Position numbers and translations under genes: made by a program. A stretch of 17,641 nucleotides of DNA from JBNJEA01 sp051745395 (GTDB taxonomy: Bacteria > Desulfobacterota > Desulfobacteria > Desulfobacterales > Desulfosalsimonadaceae). Shown here in pieces: positions 14,378 through 17,641 of this stretch. How positions within the stretch are numbered: the first letter of the stretch is position 1; the number at the start of each line of letters is the position of its first letter. The notes beneath the pieces were generated by a model. That model was not told the origin of the DNA. It did no database searches and saw only the letters and a program-made list of their open reading frames with translations. Location: assembly GCA_051745395.1 (NCBI GenBank), contig JBNJEA010000059.1:1-17641 (forward strand), in the 5' to 3' direction.

Positions 14378-15025
14378 TCAACAAGGCCACTTGTCCGGCA
14401 TTTGTCCGCAATGCCGGCGCTGCAGCACGCCCAGGGTCCTTGTCATGGGCATTTCGACAAACAGGCCGGTGGAAAGGGCCAGCCGGTAGATCGAATACGG
14501 CGCCTGTCCGCCTTCGTCCGGATCCTTGAAAATATCGTGGATCAAAAGGTAGCCGCCCGGCATCAAATGGGAAACCCAGTTGTTGTAGTCCGTAAAGGCG
14601 GCCTCGTAGCTATGGCCGCCGTCGATGAAGACCAGGCTCAGCGGCGTGGCCCAGTACCGGGCCGCGGCTGTTGACGTGCTGACGACGGCGACCACGGTAT
14701 CGACCAGGCCGCTTTTTTCCAAAGCCCGGCGAAAATGCGGAAACGTATCCATCCGCCCGGTTTCCGGATCCCAGGTTTCCGGGTCAAAATACCCCTCTCC
14801 GGGCTGCTGTTCTTCCGAGCCCCTATGATGGTCGATGGAAAACAGAACCCCGTTGTTCTCCCGGCATCCGGCGCCGAGATACAGGGCGGATTTTCCGCAG
14901 TAACTGCCGATTTCCAGACACGGCCCCAGTTGACTGGCCGCTTTGGCTGCTTCATAGAGCCGCCGGCCTTCGTCGCGATCCAGAAAGCCTTTGACCGAAT
15001 CAATTGTTTGATCATCGATTTGCAT
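14378..15025 (-). CDS. Class I SAM-dependent methyltransferase (Methyltransf_24 / CmcI-like)
   Basis: The 215 residues contain CLEIGSYCGKSALYLG (36-51, SAM-binding loop), FSIDHHRGSEEQQPGEGYF (62-80), LVFIDGGHSYEAAFTDYNNW (131-150) and GGYLLIHDIF (157-166). The FIDGGHSYE and HD pairs are the probable metal or substrate residues in Methyltransf_24 enzymes, many of which methylate sugar hydroxyls or are annotated cephalosporin hydroxylase-like. The acceptor here is unknown. It begins 8 bp after the ftsK stop, with no visible Shine-Dalgarno, so it is probably read by coupling from the ftsK transcript. It ends 3 bp from the stop of the plus-strand methyltransferase. This tail-to-tail pairing with the other methyltransferase and glycosyltransferase suggests a shared pathway despite the opposite strand. 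Confidence 0.87.
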   Translation of the reverse strand: MQIDDQTIDSVKGFLDRDEGRRLYEAAKAASQLGPCLEIGSYCGKSALYLGAGCRENNGVLFSIDHHRGSEEQQPGEGYFDPETWDPETGRMDTFPHFRRALEKSGLVDTVVAVVSTSTAAARYWATPLSLVFIDGGHSYEAAFTDYNNWVSHLMPGGYLLIHDIFKDPDEGGQAPYSIYRLALSTGLFVEMPMTRTLGVLQRRHCGQMPDKWPC

Positions 15026-15033
15026 GTTGTGTT

Positions 15034-17277
15034 TTACGGCATGTCGTCGTAATCATTTTTTACCAGCACCTCCCGCGGTTTCACCCCGTCGGAGGGGCCG
15101 ACCACGCCTTCTTTTTCCATGAGCTCGATGATGCGGGCCGCCCGGTTGTAACCGACCCGCAGGTGCCGCTGAACCTTGGAAATGGAGGCCTGGCCGGTTT
15201 TGGCCACCAGTTGGACGGCCTCGTCATAGCGCTCGTCATAGTCTTCTTCATCGCCGCCGCCCTTTTCCGGGGCGGCGGCCTCGACGACTTCGTGATCGTA
15301 ATCCGGCGTGTCCTGGGCCTTTAAAAATTCGATAATCTTGTTGACTTCTTCTTCGGAAACATAGGCGCCGTGGATGCGCTGCAGTTTGGCGGTTCCCGGG
15401 GGCAGAAACAGCATATCCCCGTTGCCGAGCAGGGTTTCAGCGCCGTTGGTATCCATGATGGTGCGCGAATCGGTTTTTGAAGATACCTGAAACGACATGC
15501 GGGTGGGAAAATTGGCCTTGATCAAACCCGTGAGCACGTCCACCGAGGGCCGCTGGGTGGCGATAATCATGTGAATGCCGGCTGCACGCGCCATCTGGGC
15601 CAGCCGCGTAAGGCTGACCTCGACGTCTCTTGACGACACCATCATCAAATCCGCCAGTTCATCGATAATCAAAACAATATAGGGCAGTTTTTCCGGCGGT
15701 TCTTCGCCCTCGGCCGGCTTTTGCTTATCGATTTTCTTATTGTACTGACTGATGTTTCGGACCCGCTTTTCCGACAGCAGCTGATAGCGGCGCTCCATCT
15801 CCCGCACCGCCCAGAACAATGCGTTGGTGGCTTTTTTCATGTCCGTGACCACCGGGGCGATCAAATGGGGAATGCCGTCGTAGGTGGACAGTTCAATCCG
15901 CTTGGGATCGATCATGATAAACTTGGTTTCATCAGGGGTGGCCTTGCAGAGCAGACTTGTAATCATGGTGTTGAGCGCAACGCTTTTGCCGGTCCCCGTT
16001 GCCCCGGCAATCAACAGGTGCGGCATGGTGGCCAGATCGGCGACCACGGGATGGCCGACGATATCCTTGCCCAGGGCGATGGTCAGCTTGGAGGCAGACT
16101 TGGTATACACCGATGAGGCGACGATGTCTTTTAAGGCCACGGTTTCTTTGTGCTCATTGGGCAGTTCGATGCCGATTACGGCTTTGCCGGGAATGGGGGC
16201 AATGATGCGCACGCTCATGGCTTTTAATGCCAGGGCCAGGTCATCGGTTAAGTTGACCACCTTGTTGATCTTAACCCCGGGGGCGGGCGAAAATTCATAG
16301 CGGGTAATCACCGGGCCAGGCAGCACTTCGGTGACATTGCCCTGGACGCCGAAGTCCTGGAGTTTCTGTTCCAGCAGATGCGACTGTTGCCGCAAATGCT
16401 CATGATCGACTTCGGTGGTAACCTGTTCGGGGTCTTCCAGAAAATCCAGCGGCGGCAACTGAAAGCCCTCCTGGACCTGCATGGACTCGAAAACCTGCTG
16501 CCGGGGCGGCGGTGTTGACTGCACGGAAAGCGGCGGCGCCGATGTCTTGATTCTGATATCGCCGGCATCGGCTTTTTCCGGCGGCTTTTCCGGTTTTTCG
16601 GCTTTTCGGGGTTTTGCGGTTTTGCTCGTATTTTCGGTTTTTTTCCGGGCCGGCTGCGGGGGTTTTTCCGGGCGGGGTTTTCGGCGGGGCAGACGGATTG
16701 CCTTTTTCAAAAAGGCGACCGCCCTGCCCATCCAGGTTCTGATCCGACGGGCGAAGGACAAAATCAGTTTCAGGGCGTTTTTCGATACCCGGACCACGGA
16801 AATGCCGGTGGTCATGATAAAACCGACGATAAAGCCCACCAGCAGAATGGCCAGCGCGCCGGTCCAGTTGGCATAATCGGACAAAAGCGATCTCAGCGGA
16901 TCGCCGGCCATGCCGCCGGCCGCATAGGGGGTGGAAAAAACATGGACCACATTGCCGAACAGGGCGAAAAGCGCGCCGGTGGTCACTACCAGCAGCAGGC
17001 CCCCGGCGGCGATGAATCCGATATAATGCCCGTTTTTGCCGGTGTAGAATCGCACGCAGGCAATCAGCAGCAAAACGGGGATCCAGAAAGCCCCCATTCC
17101 GAAAAGGCCGATCAGAAGGCCGCCGATGTGGGCCCCGCTTAATCCGAAAAAGTTCTCCACGTTGGATGCGCCGCTGGCGTGGTGCAGTGACGGGTCCGCC
17201 GGACTGTAGGTCAACAGACTGACAGCCGTAAACAGGACCAGAAAACATAGCAAGATACCGAGGATTTCCTTTTTCAT
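15034..17277 (-). CDS. ftsK: DNA translocase FtsK/SpoIIIE
   Basis: FtsK is a septum-anchored, ATP-driven DNA pump that clears and aligns chromosome termini at division. From ATG 17277 the protein has 747 residues. It starts MKKEILGILLCFLVLF with about four membrane segments within residues 1-160. A Pro/Lys/Glu-rich linker follows (about 195-275), and then the motor. The motor has Walker A GATGTGKS (425-432), Walker B IVLIIDELADLM (534-545) and ATQRPSVDVLTGLIKANFP. The C-terminal gamma winged helix (about 680-745, QASISKVQRHLRVGYNRAARIIE) should read KOPS-like DNA sites. An upstream in-frame ATG at 17412 would add 45 residues, but these lie partly within an intergenic palindrome and precede the first membrane segment, so I prefer 17277. 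No clear ribosome binding site precedes either start. A methyltransferase gene follows 8 bp after the stop. Confidence 0.95.
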   Translation of the reverse strand: MKKEILGILLCFLVLFTAVSLLTYSPADPSLHHASGASNVENFFGLSGAHIGGLLIGLFGMGAFWIPVLLLIACVRFYTGKNGHYIGFIAAGGLLLVVTTGALFALFGNVVHVFSTPYAAGGMAGDPLRSLLSDYANWTGALAILLVGFIVGFIMTTGISVVRVSKNALKLILSFARRIRTWMGRAVAFLKKAIRLPRRKPRPEKPPQPARKKTENTSKTAKPRKAEKPEKPPEKADAGDIRIKTSAPPLSVQSTPPPRQQVFESMQVQEGFQLPPLDFLEDPEQVTTEVDHEHLRQQSHLLEQKLQDFGVQGNVTEVLPGPVITRYEFSPAPGVKINKVVNLTDDLALALKAMSVRIIAPIPGKAVIGIELPNEHKETVALKDIVASSVYTKSASKLTIALGKDIVGHPVVADLATMPHLLIAGATGTGKSVALNTMITSLLCKATPDETKFIMIDPKRIELSTYDGIPHLIAPVVTDMKKATNALFWAVREMERRYQLLSEKRVRNISQYNKKIDKQKPAEGEEPPEKLPYIVLIIDELADLMMVSSRDVEVSLTRLAQMARAAGIHMIIATQRPSVDVLTGLIKANFPTRMSFQVSSKTDSRTIMDTNGAETLLGNGDMLFLPPGTAKLQRIHGAYVSEEEVNKIIEFLKAQDTPDYDHEVVEAAAPEKGGGDEEDYDERYDEAVQLVAKTGQASISKVQRHLRVGYNRAARIIELMEKEGVVGPSDGVKPREVLVKNDYDDMP

Positions 17278-17398
17278 AGGCACATCAAGTCGTTGAATAA
17301 AAGTTGGCGGTTCTGCCGGGTTGCCGGGAACGATTTTTTGACAAACGCTAAATTCTGATGGAATCGTAAAAAGTCTGATTTTTAGATGGCGCCGTAAA

Positions 17399-17495
17399 AA
17401 GTTCAAGATCAAGGCTTGCGCAATTTCGAAGAATGCAGGGTACTTATCTGTACGTGAAATTCTGAGAAATTGCGCGTAACGCAGATATTGGACTT
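17399..17495. repeat. 97-bp imperfect palindromic element
   Basis: The outer arms AAGTTCAAGAT (17399-17409) and ATATTGGACTT (17485-17495) are complementary at 9 of 11 positions. Inner arms GCGCAATTTC (17418-17427) and GAAATTGCGC (17466-17475) are exact complements. Nearer the centre, AGAAT/ATTCT and GTAC/GTAC can also pair. It is bordered by GGCGCCGTAAAAAG. I recall closely similar sequences as multi-copy intergenic elements in Desulfobacterota genomes, which I could not check here. Confidence 0.7.
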
Positions 17496-17508
17496 CTAAG
17501 TAACTCGA

Positions 17509-17543
17509 GGTTCAAGGTCTATGGTTTAAGGTATAAGGTTTAA
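17509..17543 (+). repeat. Second 7-bp array, unit GGTTTAA/GGTATAA (5 units)
   Basis: GGTTCAA, GGTCTAT, GGTTTAA, GGTATAA and GGTTTAA follow in exact 7-bp register. The consensus is the same as in the array after ilvD at 2997-3034, though the copies here are more diverged. Confidence 0.85.
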
Positions 17544-17550
17544 AAAACTC

Positions 17551-17582
17551 AGTGCCTTAGTGCCTTAGTCCCTTAGTGCCTG
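17551..17582. repeat. 8-bp tandem array, unit AGTGCCTT (4 copies)
   Basis: AGTGCCTT, AGTGCCTT, AGTCCCTT and AGTGCCTG follow in register, beginning 7 bp after the 7-bp array. It is short, low-complexity and non-coding. Confidence 0.8.
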
Positions 17583-17605
17583 ACCTCCTAAAGTTCCTTT
17601 CTGCA

Positions 17606-17638
17606 AAAAAGCCGCCGCAGCGGAATAAAAAGCTTTTT
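17606..17638. terminator. Possible hairpin terminator at the right edge
   Basis: AAAAAGC (17606-17612) can pair with GCTTTTT (17632-17638), enclosing a small CCGC/GCGG element. It ends in five T on the plus strand and in A-rich sequence suited to a T run on the minus strand. The gene it would serve is outside the window, so the call is tentative. Confidence 0.3.
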
Positions 17639-17641
17639 ACG

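Larger units (their letters stand above)
17278..17641. other. Repeat-rich region upstream of ftsK
   Basis: No gene is supported in these 364 bp. They hold a 97-bp imperfect palindrome (17399-17495), a 7-bp array (17509-17543), an 8-bp array (17551-17582) and a possible hairpin terminator at the right edge (AAAAAGC 17606-17612 with GCTTTTT 17632-17638). No convincing ftsK promoter was found. Confidence 0.6.

Noticed and set aside
17278..17412. 45-residue N-terminal extension of FtsK from ATG 17412
   Set aside because: It runs into the nested palindrome, has no family resemblance, and would put a basic tail before the first membrane segment. ATG 17277 fits the family better.

Overview
The window reads as chromosomal DNA of an anaerobic Desulfobacterota (deltaproteobacterial) bacterium, probably close to the sulfate-reducing Desulfobacterales. 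This placement is an inference. It rests on moderately GC-rich genes, a citramalate synthase of the Geobacter type, the protein sequences overall, and an intergenic palindrome near 17.45 kb that I recall from that group. I saw no phage, transposase, CRISPR or tRNA/rRNA gene.

Layout. (1) 1-1014: the 3' end of an outer-membrane beta-barrel gene. (2) 1015-9666: a co-directional branched-chain amino acid operon, ilvD-ilvB-ilvN-ilvC-cimA-leuA. It is preceded by a 30-codon leader peptide in which half the codons are Ile, Leu or Val. The leader is followed by mutually exclusive antiterminator and terminator hairpins, a textbook ribosome-mediated attenuator. (3) 9774-10994 (minus): a secreted protein joining a chalcone-isomerase-like domain, a TolA-like Ala/Glu/Lys repeat helix and an OmpA-like C-terminal domain. 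(4) 11101-12051 (minus): pyrD, type 1B dihydroorotate dehydrogenase. (5) 12385-14374 (plus): a GT4 glycosyltransferase overlapping a SAM methyltransferase. (6) 14378-17277 (minus): ftsK followed closely by a second SAM methyltransferase, which converges on the first with 3 bp between them.

How the genes work together. CimA makes citramalate from pyruvate and acetyl-CoA, giving a threonine-independent route to 2-oxobutyrate. IlvBN, IlvC and IlvD then serve both the isoleucine and valine branches, and LeuA diverts 2-oxoisovalerate to leucine. The LeuCDB-type enzymes needed for the citramalate and leucine branches, and the IlvE transaminase, are not in the window. A leader read by all three cognate tRNAs suits an operon that feeds all three products. 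The reductoisomerase has an acidic cofactor loop that suggests NADH rather than NADPH use.

The intergenic regions hold several short repeats: two separate arrays of a 7-bp GGTWTAA unit, an 8-bp array, a 72-bp imperfect palindrome, a 97-bp imperfect palindrome and a perfect GC-rich inverted repeat after leuA. The points most worth a second look are the attenuator, the chalcone-isomerase/OmpA fusion, the cofactor loop of IlvC, and the glycosyltransferase/two-methyltransferase group of unknown product.
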